Assembly (NCBI GenBank): GCA_016871515.1
Contig: VHDE01000031.1
Location: 1-54,561, forward strand
Direction of reading: 5' to 3'
Source of the DNA: Verrucomicrobiota bacterium
Lineage (GTDB): Bacteria; Verrucomicrobiota; Verrucomicrobiia; Limisphaerales; SIBE01
Length of the DNA stretch: 54,561 nt
In this document: piece after piece, positions 7,879 to 16,709 of the stretch
Layout: every line of letters begins with the position of its first letter
How positions within the stretch are numbered: position 1 is the stretch's first letter
Notes under the pieces: generated by a model
Database searches by the model: none
Told to the model about the DNA's origin: nothing
The model's input: only the letters and a program-made list of their open reading frames with translations
Program-made: the position numbers and the translations under genes

Positions 7879-10390
7879 CAAAGCCAACCGACCCCACATT
7901 GGACGTTACGTCCACTCGGGCGGAAAATGACGCTGCGCTGAGTGCACCGGGACTGCTAGTATTCTTAAAGATCGTCAGCTGCTGGCTATTAAAGTTTCCG
8001 ATCACAATGTCTGGCTTACCGTCCCCATCCAAGTCGCCCAAAGCACCAGCCCTAGCGTAATGAAGCGCTGGCAATTCAAAGCGGCTTTCAAATTGGATGG
8101 CCCCTGCACTGGAGACATTTCGGAACAGAGATATCGTTGTTCCCGTAGTCGGGACGACCAAATCCGGACGCCCATCCCCATCGAGATCACCAGCCAACAA
8201 GTCGAAAACAACGGCCCCAAAACCGATGTCCATTCTAGGCCCAAAACTTAGACTCCCGACACTACTGGTATTGCGCAGCACGGCCACGCTGGCGCCGTTC
8301 GATTGGCCCGTGATTAGGTCGGGCTTGCCGTCGCCATCCAGATCACTGATGGCCAAACCTTCATTTCCCCCTGCTGTGGCGAAATCGACTTTGGCGGCAA
8401 AGCTGATTGCTCCGACCGAACTCGTGTTTCGAAAAACCGAAACGGCGGCCGCATAAATATTTCCCACCACCAACTCGGGCCTCCCATCCCCGTCCAAATC
8501 GCCCACCGCCACCTCGCTCGGATTAGTAGTTGAAAAAGTCGTGCTCGCCGGAAAACTAGCGCTGCTGATGACCCGATCACTCGGGAAAGTCTGAACGAAC
8601 TGAGCGTTGGAATAAGCTGTCCGCCCGCTTACTGTGACCGAAACTGGCGCGTACGTCGCAGCCATCGGGACTGTCACGCTCAATGACGATGTTGTGGCAG
8701 AGGTGACCGCCGCCCGCCCGCCTCCAAAGTAAACGATGTTATTCCCTGCTGTCGCGCTGAAGCCCGAACCTGTAATTATGACCGTGGAGCCAACATCCCC
8801 AGATAACGGCGCTATCGAAGTAATGACCGGTGGGCCGTCATCATCCACAATCGTTCCGACGCCTTGGCTGTCTGCAATGCTGGCCTCAACCGGAGCGGTG
8901 ATAATCAAAAGGAAAGTCTCATTGGGTTCTTCCGATTGATCGCTGTTTACAGTAATGATGACATTCTTACTCAATTCGCCAGGCGCAAACGTCAGTGTCC
9001 CCGAACTGCTGATGTAGTCAATTGGGGCAGTTGCCGTCCCGTCGGTGGTCGAGTAGCTCGCTGTTACGACTTGAGAGCTGACTGATGAAAGCGTCACGGC
9101 GAACGTTGCATTCGCGGTTCCCGAATTGCCTTCGGCGAGCGCCACGTCGTTGACCGATAGGGAAGGTTGCGAATCGTCGTCCCTTATTGTCACCGTTCCT
9201 TCGCCATCGCCAATCTTCGCATTGAACGGGTTGCTGAGGATAACTGAAAAGGTTTCGTCCGCTTCGAAGGTGGTATCGCCATAGACTTGCATGGTGACAT
9301 TCTTGATCGTCTCCAATGGAAGGAAAGTTAATGTAGTGGAGGTGGCTGTGTAATCACTTGGAGCCACTGCCGTCCCATCAGTTGTCGCGAGACTCACCGT
9401 CACCATTTGGCTGCTCGCGGTGGACAACGTTACAACCAAATCCGCATTCACAGTCCCCGAGTTGCCTTCGGTTACTACAGCATTGCCAATGGAGACCGCG
9501 GGCAACGGATTAACCGTCAACACAAACCTGTCGCTGGCATTGGCTCCATCGCTGTCGCTCACCGTCACCGTGATCACCCCGCTGCCAAACTGATTGGCCG
9601 CCGGACTGACCGTGACCGTTCGGTTGGCTCCGCTGCCACCCAAGACAATGCTCCCCGGAAGCACCAACACTCCATCCGAACTGGTGGCCGTCACGGTCAA
9701 TGAACCTGGCGCCGTTTCCACATCGCCTACGGTAAAGGCAATGGCTGCAGTTGAACTATCCTCGCTGATCGTTTGATCGGAAATGTCGCTGATAGTTGGC
9801 GGGCTGATAACGAGAATTGCATCAATGCTGGTCGAGGTGCCATTAGCATTCGCCACGGTCACCGAATAGGTCCCTGCGTCAGTTGTCCGAACATTATTTA
9901 GAGTTAGGCTTGATCGTGTCGCTCCAGCGAGAGGAAGCTGATCCTTATACCACTGATACTGTAACGGATCACATCCTCCGGCCGAGATTGTGAAGATCAC
10001 ACGGGCACCAACTGCAGCCGTTTGGCTCTGAGGCTGAACCATGATCAAAGGTGGAGCGGTATCTATTTGCAACAAGGCGGGCGCGCTTTGGGCCGCGGTG
10101 AAACGATCCTGAACCGTTGCTTCATAAGTTCCCGCATCTGACGCCTGCACGTTAGCGAGGATAAGCTGCGCAGATCGGGCACCGACGATTGCCACGCCGT
10201 CCTTCGTCCACGAGTAGCGCAATGGAGGAATCCCCGTGGCTTCAACGGAGAAGGTAACTCTTGAACCAGGGCATGCAGTCTGATCCTGCGGATTGGTTAC
10301 AATAATGACGCCCTGGGCAAGCACATCCGAACAAAGCATCAAGGGTACAAGAAGCCACATTCCAAGCTTAGCGGCGAATGATATAGTCAT
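7811..10390 (-). CDS. Secreted Ig-like / Calx-beta / FG-GAP repeat protein, apparently truncated at its C-terminus
   Basis: Large exported adhesion-like protein. I take the start at 10390 (an in-frame GTG exists at 10423) because MTISFAAKLGMWLLVPLML leads into a good signal peptide ending near VLAQG. Order of domains: two Ig-like domains (about 25-195, with SDAGTYEATV and TDAGTYSVTV), a tandem-repeat beta domain (200-290), two Calx-beta domains (300-515), an IPT/TIG domain (520-600) and four FG-GAP/VCBS blades with DLDGDG calcium motifs (605-830). A beta-propeller normally has seven blades, so it looks short. Recognisable sequence stops at the kdsD stop codon; the last 22 or so residues are antisense to kdsD. 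This suggests the 3' part was deleted. Confidence 0.85.
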   Translation of the reverse strand: MTISFAAKLGMWLLVPLMLCSDVLAQGVIIVTNPQDQTACPGSRVTFSVEATGIPPLRYSWTKDGVAIVGARSAQLILANVQASDAGTYEATVQDRFTAAQSAPALLQIDTAPPLIMVQPQSQTAAVGARVIFTISAGGCDPLQYQWYKDQLPLAGATRSSLTLNNVRTTDAGTYSVTVANANGTSTSIDAILVISPPTISDISDQTISEDSSTAAIAFTVGDVETAPGSLTVTATSSDGVLVLPGSIVLGGSGANRTVTVSPAANQFGSGVITVTVSDSDGANASDRFVLTVNPLPAVSIGNAVVTEGNSGTVNADLVVTLSTASSQMVTVSLATTDGTAVAPSDYTATSTTLTFLPLETIKNVTMQVYGDTTFEADETFSVILSNPFNAKIGDGEGTVTIRDDDSQPSLSVNDVALAEGNSGTANATFAVTLSSVSSQVVTASYSTTDGTATAPIDYISSSGTLTFAPGELSKNVIITVNSDQSEEPNETFLLIITAPVEASIADSQGVGTIVDDDGPPVITSIAPLSGDVGSTVIITGSGFSATAGNNIVYFGGGRAAVTSATTSSLSVTVPMAATYAPVSVTVSGRTAYSNAQFVQTFPSDRVISSASFPASTTFSTTNPSEVAVGDLDGDGRPELVVGNIYAAAVSVFRNTSSVGAISFAAKVDFATAGGNEGLAISDLDGDGKPDLITGQSNGASVAVLRNTSSVGSLSFGPRMDIGFGAVVFDLLAGDLDGDGRPDLVVPTTGTTISLFRNVSSAGAIQFESRFELPALHYARAGALGDLDGDGKPDIVIGNFNSQQLTIFKNTSSPGALSAASFSARVDVTSNVGSVGFVTSALAWANPANRRGRPVRSLN

Positions 10391-10543
10391 AAGGTGAAGG
10401 TTTTGATCGGCAATGCCGCCCACCTCTCCATCAAAGGTGACAACGCGAAACCGAGAGGGCCTGGTGTAGCGACGCTCAACAAAGTTACGTCATCGCCGCC
10501 GGAATGAGTATCCCTCAAAGGAGGGGTGCTTAGGTTAGCGCAG

Positions 10544-11170
10544 CTACCGCATAACCCACTTCGCCGGAGCTTCAGCGCGGTTGGTTACATGAAGTCTGGC
10601 GTAGATACTTTTGAGATGGTCCTTCACCGTGTAATGGCTGATGCTGAGGAGGTCTGAAATCTTCTTCGTGCGAAAACCTTTCGAGATCAGATCGATTACT
10701 TCACATTCTCGGAGCGTTATTCTCTCTGCTTCTGGCAAATGCGAACGCTCTTGCCGGAAGAACTGACCAATCCGGCGAGCAAGTTCCGAAGAGAAGGGCA
10801 AGACGTCGTTCAGCACGGCCGTCACAGCTTGAACAACTGCGTACTCCGAGGATCTCTTCAACAGATAGCCGTCAGCGCCCGCCTTCAACGCAAAGAAAAG
10901 GTGCTCGTCCGTGTCGAACATTGTCAGCATGACTATTCTTAGGTTTGGAAGCCGTTGCTTCAACTGCTGCACGCACGTGACGCCAGATAGCTTAGGAAGC
11001 CCGATATCCATCAAGACGACCTGCGGAGGACGCAATGGAATTTGCTCGAGGGCAAGTTCCCCGTTTGCGTAGGCGCCGAGGCAACAGAATTCCCGCTCGC
11101 TATCGATCAATTGGGCGAGCTTTTCGCGCTGGACGCGATCATCCTCGACGATGGACACTGTGACGGGCAT
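10544..11170 (-). CDS. NarL/FixJ-type response regulator
   Basis: 208 residues: receiver (about 1-125) with acidic pair E9/D10-D11, phosphoacceptor Asp in VLMDIGLPKLSG (near 55) and Lys near 106 (GADGYLLKRSS), then a LuxR-type HTH (about 145-208) with RECEVIDLISKGFRTKKISD and HYTVKDHLKSIYARLHVTNRAEA. It probably binds DNA as a phosphorylated dimer. It lies 13 bases downstream of the truncated histidine kinase and would have been co-transcribed with it. Since the kinase's 5' end and promoter are gone, expression and phosphorylation of this regulator are doubtful. The reading frame itself is intact. Confidence 0.88.
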   Translation of the reverse strand: MPVTVSIVEDDRVQREKLAQLIDSEREFCCLGAYANGELALEQIPLRPPQVVLMDIGLPKLSGVTCVQQLKQRLPNLRIVMLTMFDTDEHLFFALKAGADGYLLKRSSEYAVVQAVTAVLNDVLPFSSELARRIGQFFRQERSHLPEAERITLRECEVIDLISKGFRTKKISDLLSISHYTVKDHLKSIYARLHVTNRAEAPAKWVMR

Positions 11171-11183
11171 GCACGTCCTTCTT

Positions 11184-11690
11184 TCAGGCTTTCAAGTTGA
11201 GTTCGAGGCAAATCTCGGTTCCATGTCCGGGGAAGCTGCGTAAATCAAGGCGTCCGCCAATGCTAGTCATTCGCTCGCGCATGTTTGCCAAGCCATTTCC
11301 GTGGCCACTTCTCAGGGCGAGTGACAGATCGGAACCTTGACCATTATCTGCAATGATCAAGAGGAATCGTGACTTCTCATAAACGGCGCGGCAGGAAATC
11401 TCGGTGGCGCGCGAGTGTTCGACAGCATTGGCCAACGTCTGTTTGACTAAGAGCCAGATGTTGTGCCTGGCTTCGCCGGAAACGGAGCGTTCTGGGATTT
11501 GCGCTGGCCAATCTATCAGCAACCGAATGCGCGTCGGCTCCAGGTAGTCAGCAATAAAAACGCGAACATAACTCGAGAGGCACAACAGCGTGTCGTGCCT
11601 TGGATTCATTGCCCAGATTATCTCGGCCATCGAACCGAGTGCTTCCTGAGAGGCCGCTATAACCCTCGGCGCTGAGTCGGACAGCCGCGC
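11184..11690 (-). pseudogene. HisKA_3-type sensor histidine kinase, 5'-truncated
   Basis: The remaining part covers the end of the dimerization region (SMAEIIWAMNPRHDTL) and a full HATPase_c domain: N-box in LANAVEHSRATEIS, G1 in IIADNGQGS and G2 in GNGLANMRERMTSIGGRLDL. The conserved helix with the phosphoacceptor His, and all sensor sequence before it, is missing. The open frame continues to 11774, but those extra residues are antisense to an esterase remnant, so the natural sequence ends near 11690. The product could still bind ATP but could not autophosphorylate. It pairs with the NarL-type regulator immediately downstream. Confidence 0.8.
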
Positions 11691-12066
11691 CGGAGAGCGC
11701 GGCACAAACATTTCCAAAGTAGCTGTGCATGGCCCGCCGAAGGTCGTCAAAGATAAGGCGGATTTTCCGTTCATCGTGGTTTCGCCGCAATGTCCAGCAG
11801 GTCAAACCTGGTCGAATGATGTTCTCATGGCTCTCTTGGATCAGGTCACGAAAAAACTGGCCGTCGATCGGCAACGGATTTATTTGATTGGGCTCAGCAT
11901 GGGTGGCTATGGCACGTGGAGCCTCGGACTCACTCATCCGGACAAGTTCGCGGCCATCGCGCCCATCTGCGGCGGGGGTGATATTTTGCCGATTCTTTTG
12001 CCTGATCCTAAAAAGCGAGCAGCTCTGAAAGCATTGCCGGTTTGGGTGTTTCACGGCGCCGAGGGT
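11687..12066 (+). pseudogene. Esterase/phospholipase-type alpha/beta hydrolase fragment
   Basis: Internal fragment of a PHB-depolymerase-like carboxylesterase. It begins abruptly at the oxyanion region (AGERGTN, then VHGPPKVV and FPFIVVSPQCP), includes the nucleophile elbow GLSMGGYGTW, PICGGGD and PVWVFHGAEG, and is then cut before the catalytic Asp and His would appear. Both ends are lost: the 5' end abuts the truncated kinase (opposite strand) and the 3' end abuts the Tat-signal fragment (opposite strand). No start codon suits a functional protein. The family call rests on motif order. Confidence 0.75.
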
Positions 12067-12159
12067 AGCTCGAATAACAGCCGGCGCTGTCACGAGACCT
12101 GCTGCGGCACCTAAGAGGAAGTGACGGCGATCCAGAGAGTCGGTTGAGCTATTCGTCAT
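12067..12159 (-). pseudogene. 5' fragment of a Tat-exported protein
   Basis: About 31 codons from an ATG at 12159 encode a twin-arginine signal: DRRHFLLGAAAGLVTAPAVI follows MTNSSTDSL. Such leaders precede oxidoreductases and sulfatase-like enzymes in Verrucomicrobiota. The recognisable part ends where the esterase fragment begins on the other strand. The mature protein is lost, so its function cannot be told. Confidence 0.6.
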
Positions 12160-12403
12160 AACGTTCGTGATGGTTAATCGGCTTCGCGCATACAGTCACA
12201 CCGATTTTTCGAGACATGCAAGCGCGCTTTCTTAAGTTGCGGAAATGCGTTAGAACAATGACAGAAGATCGCGAGGACGCGGCGACGGGGTTTAAGCTTG
12301 GCTGGGACCATCGACATGCGTCTCGCCACGCCTCGGTCGGCAGATCGGGTTGCGCTCGCTCACGTTCACTGCTTGGCGATCTTCGCGTTCTTCGTGTTTA
12401 GTC
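12160..12403. other. Gap with GATCGCGAGG / GCGATCTTCGC inverted pair
   Basis: No gene. An imperfect inverted repeat (AGATCGCGAGGACGCGG near 12267 and TTGGCGATCTTCGCGTTCTT near 12374) resembles the element between pheA and kdsD. Confidence 0.45.
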
Positions 12404-12991
12404 GTGAATTCGCCCACTATCATTGAAACCGAGCGGTTGGTCATTCGCCCAATGTGTATGGCGGATTTACCGCTGGTTTACGCCCGTGCCAGCGACCCGG
12501 AGGTCGTGCGGTTCACGGGCGAGATTTTGAGCTGCGAACAAACTCGCGAGTTGCTTCAACGACGAGTGCGCGAGCAGGCCAGCAAAGCTCCCTTCGGGGG
12601 CCGCGCGATTGTCCTTAAGTCTCACCAACTCAATATTGGTTACTGCGGTCTGGACTTTCTGGCGCACTCCGTCGAACGGCGGATCGAACTGTTCTACGGA
12701 CTCACACGCCAGTTTTGGGGACATGGCTTTGCCACGGAAGCTGCGGCTGCGATGCTAAAGCACGGCTTCCGCGATCTCGAACTCAATGAAATCGTTGCGC
12801 CAATTCATCCCGACAATATTCGGTCGGTCCGCGTGGCAGAGCGAATTGGGCTCCGTTATCGAACGAAAATGGATTGGCCCAAGCAAGGGCAGGTAAATCT
12901 CTATGGCCTTTCCCAAGCCGAGTATGACCAAAGCGATCACCCCACTCGGAACGAAATCCGCGCAATAAACTCACGTCCGAAGCTGTGCTGA
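12404..12991 (+). CDS. GNAT-family N-acetyltransferase
   Basis: About 195 residues of the RimJ/RimL-like branch: IIETERLVIRPMCMADLPLVY at the N-terminus, YGLTRQFWGHGFATEAAAAM as the acetyl-CoA pyrophosphate-binding loop (Q-x-x-G-x-G/A type), then LNEIVAPIHPDNIRSVRVAERIGL, the typical end of the fold. It probably acetylates a protein N-terminus or a small amine; the substrate is not predictable. I prefer the GTG at 12404 over the open frame's first codon at 12350 because family homology begins within five residues of it. Its 3' end overlaps the convergent DUF721 gene by 55 bases. Confidence 0.82.
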   Translation: MNSPTIIETERLVIRPMCMADLPLVYARASDPEVVRFTGEILSCEQTRELLQRRVREQASKAPFGGRAIVLKSHQLNIGYCGLDFLAHSVERRIELFYGLTRQFWGHGFATEAAAAMLKHGFRDLELNEIVAPIHPDNIRSVRVAERIGLRYRTKMDWPKQGQVNLYGLSQAEYDQSDHPTRNEIRAINSRPKLC

Positions 12992-13350
12992 AGACGGTCG
13001 AGAATCTCCTTGCGCCGGTACCGGACAATTTCGTGGAGCCAAACGCTGCTATCGACGGTGACGAAAAGCGTTCCTTTGTGCAGCCCCGCCGGCTGCGCAT
13101 GCGCGGCAATGTTTGGATCGAGGAGGTGATTCCAAACTTTCAGAATTTCAAGTTCGACGCGGCGCCGGTCCAATCCTAATTCTTTGAGGACTCCCGGCAT
13201 TAAACTGGCCATGGCCTTGGCGGCAGGAGCTTTGTCTTTTTCCAGTCTGGCTAAATCAACTCCACGCCATTGCGCCAGAATGGCGTTGCGCGCGCTCTGG
13301 CGGCAAGCGTCGCGTTTAGACCTCGGCTTCTGTTTTCTCGGAACGTTCAT
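12937..13350 (-). CDS. DUF721 (DciA-like) protein
   Basis: 137 residues with the DUF721 fold: VWNHLLDPNIAAHAQPAGLHKGTLFVTVDSSVWLHEI (read as separate strands) and KKEIL-like RRKEILDRLQHSFG. DciA proteins load or assist the replicative DnaB helicase in bacteria without DnaC; that role is inferred from the family. The N-terminal 25 residues are basic. It overlaps the end of the GH42 gene upstream by 35 bases on the same strand, so the two may be translationally coupled, although functionally unrelated. No other Met allows a sensible shorter start. Confidence 0.75.
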   Translation of the reverse strand: MNVPRKQKPRSKRDACRQSARNAILAQWRGVDLARLEKDKAPAAKAMASLMPGVLKELGLDRRRVELEILKVWNHLLDPNIAAHAQPAGLHKGTLFVTVDSSVWLHEIVRYRRKEILDRLQHSFGREFIARISFRVG

Positions 13351-15385
13351 CCAGCACTAACACACTGTGCGGCGGAACATCGTAATTGCCCGTGAGCGTG
13401 GTGCCAGTCAAAAAGTCGTGCATCGGTTTGTAGAACTGGATGCGAACGGGCGAATGCTGATGATTCAGGAGAAAATAGATTTTCGTGTCGTCCTTCTGCC
13501 GCATGCTGACTTCAACCGTGTCCGGCACTTTCAGCAGCGAGAACAAATTGCACATTTGGCGAAGCCAAACCACCAAATCGTAATAAAAGAATTGGTGGCT
13601 CATCGTGCCGACGTAAACGGCTGTTCCCAAGCCAAACGTGTTCATGGTCATCGCCGGACGCCCGGCATAAAAGTCCTTCGCATAGGTCGCGAGGATTTGG
13701 CATTCCTTCGGTTCGATCAAATCGCACCAAAGCTTGGCCGGGTGAAGATGACTGGTCGGAAACGCGCCTTTGAAGGTCAAATGATTTTCTTCACCGGGCG
13801 GCAAAGGATCGAATTCCATGACTTCCATGCCGAACACATCGGTTAAGTTATGCGGGTAACCGCTGTCGGGAGCGATGCCGTGCTCATCTACTAAGCCGGT
13901 ATTGAAAGTTCCAACCAGCGTGCCTCCATTCTGAACGTAGAGCTTTAACAGATCCGCTTCACCGCCGGCCAAAAGATGCAGTGATGGCGCAATCACGAGT
14001 TTGTATTTGGACAAGTCCTCGGTCGGGCGCGCGAAATCAACGGGAATATTCCGATCGTGCAGCGCGTTGTAAAAGAGATGAATATGCTCGCGTTGGTTGA
14101 AATAGTTGTTCGGCTGCATCGGTTGCTGCAGCGTCCATTCATTGTCGTGGCTGTAGAGAATGCAGGTTTCGGCGACCACGCGGGTGTCTTTGATCACCGG
14201 CGCGAGCAGTTTCATCTCCTCGCCAATCTGGCTGATTTCTTTGTACACGCGGCTATTCCCGCGGCCGTCATGGCTCAAGACACCACCGTAGAACTTTTCC
14301 GAACCCATTCGCGGTTGTCGCCAGAAAAAGTAAAGAATCCCGGTCGCGCCGCGCGAAACCATTTGATAGCTGAACAGCCGGACAACTCCGGGCCGGATCA
14401 ACGAATTGACATCCTGCCAATTGACTTGAGCCGCCTTTTGTTCAATCGCCCAAAAACCGCAATTGCCGTCGGGCGTCCTGATATCGCTCTTCTTCAGAGA
14501 ACGCATGATATCAATCTCGCAAGCGTTTTCGGCAGACTTGGATTTAATCGTGGCATTGCTGTCGATGGAGACAAAATCGAGGATGCCGGCCATGTCGAAG
14601 TGATCGAATTTTCGGGCCGGCGCGCGCAGATTGGTAGTGACCGGAATGTTGGGCGTGATCTCATGCAGCAAATCGGCCTGCATTCGAATGAAAGCGACGC
14701 AGGTGTCGCTCGAGAAGCGCCGCCAATCGGTCAGCAAGGCGGGATTATGAATGGTCGGCGCGTACATCGGCATGGGCACATCGCTCCAATCACTGACAGT
14801 CTGGCTCCAGAATCGCAGGCCCAACAAATCGTTCAGTTTTTCGATTGTCTCGTATTTTGCTTTGAGCCAGGCGATCCAGTCGCGCCGCGATTCTTCGTTG
14901 AACGAGCTCTCCGTGTCATGACCACCGATGCCATTATCAATTTGCCAGGCGATCAATTGCGGATGATTGCCGAGAGCTGTTGCCATCGCGCGGACAATAC
15001 GTTTGCTGAAGTCCCAGTAAACATCGCTATTGAGGCAATAAGCGCGGCGCGTCCCTTCGTGCTTGGCGAGGCCGCGTTCGTCCAAGGGCAGAATTTCCGG
15101 ATGCCGCTTGGCCAGCCAAACGGGGGGCGCGGCCGTCGGCGTGCCCAGGACAACTTTGATGCCCGCCTTGCCCATGACGTCCATCGCGCGTTTGAGCCAG
15201 TCGAAGTTGTACTCGCATTCTTGCGGTTCGCACAGGCCCCAGGAGAATTCCCCCATGCGAACGACGTTGATTCCGGCTGCGAACATCAACTGGGCATCGC
15301 GGTCCCATCGAGATTCAGGTTCGTCGGCAGTGCCGGCGTAAGGATAGACCCAATGTTCGGGATAATAATCAGCTCCGAAGTACAT
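13316..15385 (-). CDS. GH42 beta-galactosidase family protein with non-standard acid/base site
   Basis: 689 residues; three-domain GH42 architecture: TIM barrel (MYFGADYYPEHW, RMGEFSW, GTPTAAPPVWLAKRHPEILP), a trimerization/glutamine-amidotransferase-like domain (about 390-590) and a C-terminal beta domain ending before PHSVLVLDERS. The nucleophile region is conserved (FWAIEQ, Glu315, then QVNW). At the acid/base position the usual Asn-Glu pair is Asn151-Gly152 (WQIDNGIGGH). Nearby acidic residues (D157, E159, E164, E165) could substitute; I think some GH42 relatives share this pattern but cannot confirm it. No signal peptide, so cytoplasmic. Substrates would be beta-galactosides or related oligosaccharides. 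Confidence 0.88.
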   Translation of the reverse strand: MYFGADYYPEHWVYPYAGTADEPESRWDRDAQLMFAAGINVVRMGEFSWGLCEPQECEYNFDWLKRAMDVMGKAGIKVVLGTPTAAPPVWLAKRHPEILPLDERGLAKHEGTRRAYCLNSDVYWDFSKRIVRAMATALGNHPQLIAWQIDNGIGGHDTESSFNEESRRDWIAWLKAKYETIEKLNDLLGLRFWSQTVSDWSDVPMPMYAPTIHNPALLTDWRRFSSDTCVAFIRMQADLLHEITPNIPVTTNLRAPARKFDHFDMAGILDFVSIDSNATIKSKSAENACEIDIMRSLKKSDIRTPDGNCGFWAIEQKAAQVNWQDVNSLIRPGVVRLFSYQMVSRGATGILYFFWRQPRMGSEKFYGGVLSHDGRGNSRVYKEISQIGEEMKLLAPVIKDTRVVAETCILYSHDNEWTLQQPMQPNNYFNQREHIHLFYNALHDRNIPVDFARPTEDLSKYKLVIAPSLHLLAGGEADLLKLYVQNGGTLVGTFNTGLVDEHGIAPDSGYPHNLTDVFGMEVMEFDPLPPGEENHLTFKGAFPTSHLHPAKLWCDLIEPKECQILATYAKDFYAGRPAMTMNTFGLGTAVYVGTMSHQFFYYDLVVWLRQMCNLFSLLKVPDTVEVSMRQKDDTKIYFLLNHQHSPVRIQFYKPMHDFLTGTTLTGNYDVPPHSVLVLDERSEKTEAEV

Positions 15386-15610
15386 AGGCTTTTATAGGAT
15401 GGGCGTTGCAGGCAATCTAAATGCTCGCACGGAATTCGCAATTCCAAACTCAGTGACATGACAGGGACATTCGAAATTTGAAATTTGATCAGCTGCATCC
15501 ATGCGGCCCAGGAAAAATTCGAGCTCCGGGAGATTTCTCCGAAACGGCGTTTCGCGCATTGCGGCCACGAACGATTTTGCATGCTTGGTTGTTTGTATTC
15601 TTTGTGGCGG

Positions 15611-16504
15611 TCAATTTCCAGAATCCGCGCTGGTTTTCTCCGCGGAGAGCGCCAATCCTGCCGCCAGCGCCAGGATGATGCCGCATCCCTCACGCAGTCC
15701 GACTTTCTCGCCCAGAATCGGCACAGCGAGCAAGACCGTAAGCATCGGATAGAGCGCAATGAGTGGCGTAACGACCGCCGCCTTCCCGCCCTGACGAAAC
15801 GCCATAAAGCCAGCCAAAGTGCCCAAGCTATTGAGCGCGCCTCCCGTCATGGCGAGCACGTATTGTCGCAAGGGAAAATTCCAACTCAACTTCTGCGTTG
15901 CCACAAGAGCCAGCGCAATGGCGAGAAAAGCGCTCGTGAAACCAAGCACTGACACTTCCGCCGAAACGTGCCTCGACGAAAGCTTTTGCGTCACTCCCGT
16001 GAACGCCCAGAACAAGAGCGCAATTAGCGAAAAGCCGAGCCATGGCGCGACCTGAATCCCGCGCAACAACGACCATGAAGAGCCACTCTCCATGCTGAAA
16101 ACAACGACGCACGCGACGGCCAATGCAATGCCAATCATCTGGAGGCCATGTAACCGCTCTCGGAGCGCCGACCAGGCAATGATAACTGTGATGAGCGGAT
16201 AAATGGCCGTCAGGGGAAAAACAATCGCAGCTTTTCCTCCGCCACTGAGAGCGGCGAAGAGAGCCAGATTGCCGAGACCTCCAACGATACCCGTCAAAAA
16301 CCCATAGCCGATTCCTTTCCTCAGCGCTGGCTCCGAACGCCATTGGATTAAAGGCAAAAGCAAGAGGGCTGGCGGTATGAGACCGATGGCAGACAAAATC
16401 AGATTCTGCATCGGCGGAATGCCGTCGGCGGCCATTTTTGATGCGAGTCCCCAAAGGCCAAAACAGAACGCTGAGAGAAGGGTGTAAAGAAGCCACTTAG
16501 GCAT
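15611..16504 (-). CDS. EamA/DMT-family transporter
   Basis: 297 residues with about ten hydrophobic helices in two EamA repeats (each about 140 residues; both contain a GG(K)AA-V-PL-A-YPL/M pattern, e.g. GGKAAIVFPLTAIYPLIT and GGKAAVVTPLIALYPMLT). That internal repeat is the hallmark of drug/metabolite transporters. It is an inner-membrane carrier for a small metabolite; the substrate is unknown. The gene stands alone between the GH42 and squalene synthase genes, transcribed in the same direction as both. Confidence 0.85.
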   Translation of the reverse strand: MPKWLLYTLLSAFCFGLWGLASKMAADGIPPMQNLILSAIGLIPPALLLLPLIQWRSEPALRKGIGYGFLTGIVGGLGNLALFAALSGGGKAAIVFPLTAIYPLITVIIAWSALRERLHGLQMIGIALAVACVVVFSMESGSSWSLLRGIQVAPWLGFSLIALLFWAFTGVTQKLSSRHVSAEVSVLGFTSAFLAIALALVATQKLSWNFPLRQYVLAMTGGALNSLGTLAGFMAFRQGGKAAVVTPLIALYPMLTVLLAVPILGEKVGLREGCGIILALAAGLALSAEKTSADSGN

Positions 16505-16709
16505 TGGTGCAACCGAGGGTGCTCGCTTTCCTGAGCAAGAGCAAGAATTGGGTTCGCGGCTTGGCAGGTCTCAGGTTTTGAATCACGCACACACATGAAA
16601 ATGTGTGACGAGAGCGTGGCTGCCAGCCCCGAAGAGCTAACTACCGCGCTCTCGTTCAGCCCCTTTTTGAGTTCGTGATCTCAAGGTCCACCCCGACAAG
16701 GTTTCAGCA

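Noticed and set aside
10391-10423. GTG start at 10423 for the FG-GAP protein
   Set aside because: It puts 11 polar residues before the signal peptide; the ATG at 10390 gives a normal signal sequence. The GTG has a GGAGAG just upstream, so it cannot be fully excluded.
14057-15397. A 446-codon open frame on the plus strand
   Set aside because: It is antisense to the GH42 beta-galactosidase, whose domains and motifs are clear throughout; the plus-strand translation has no recognisable feature.
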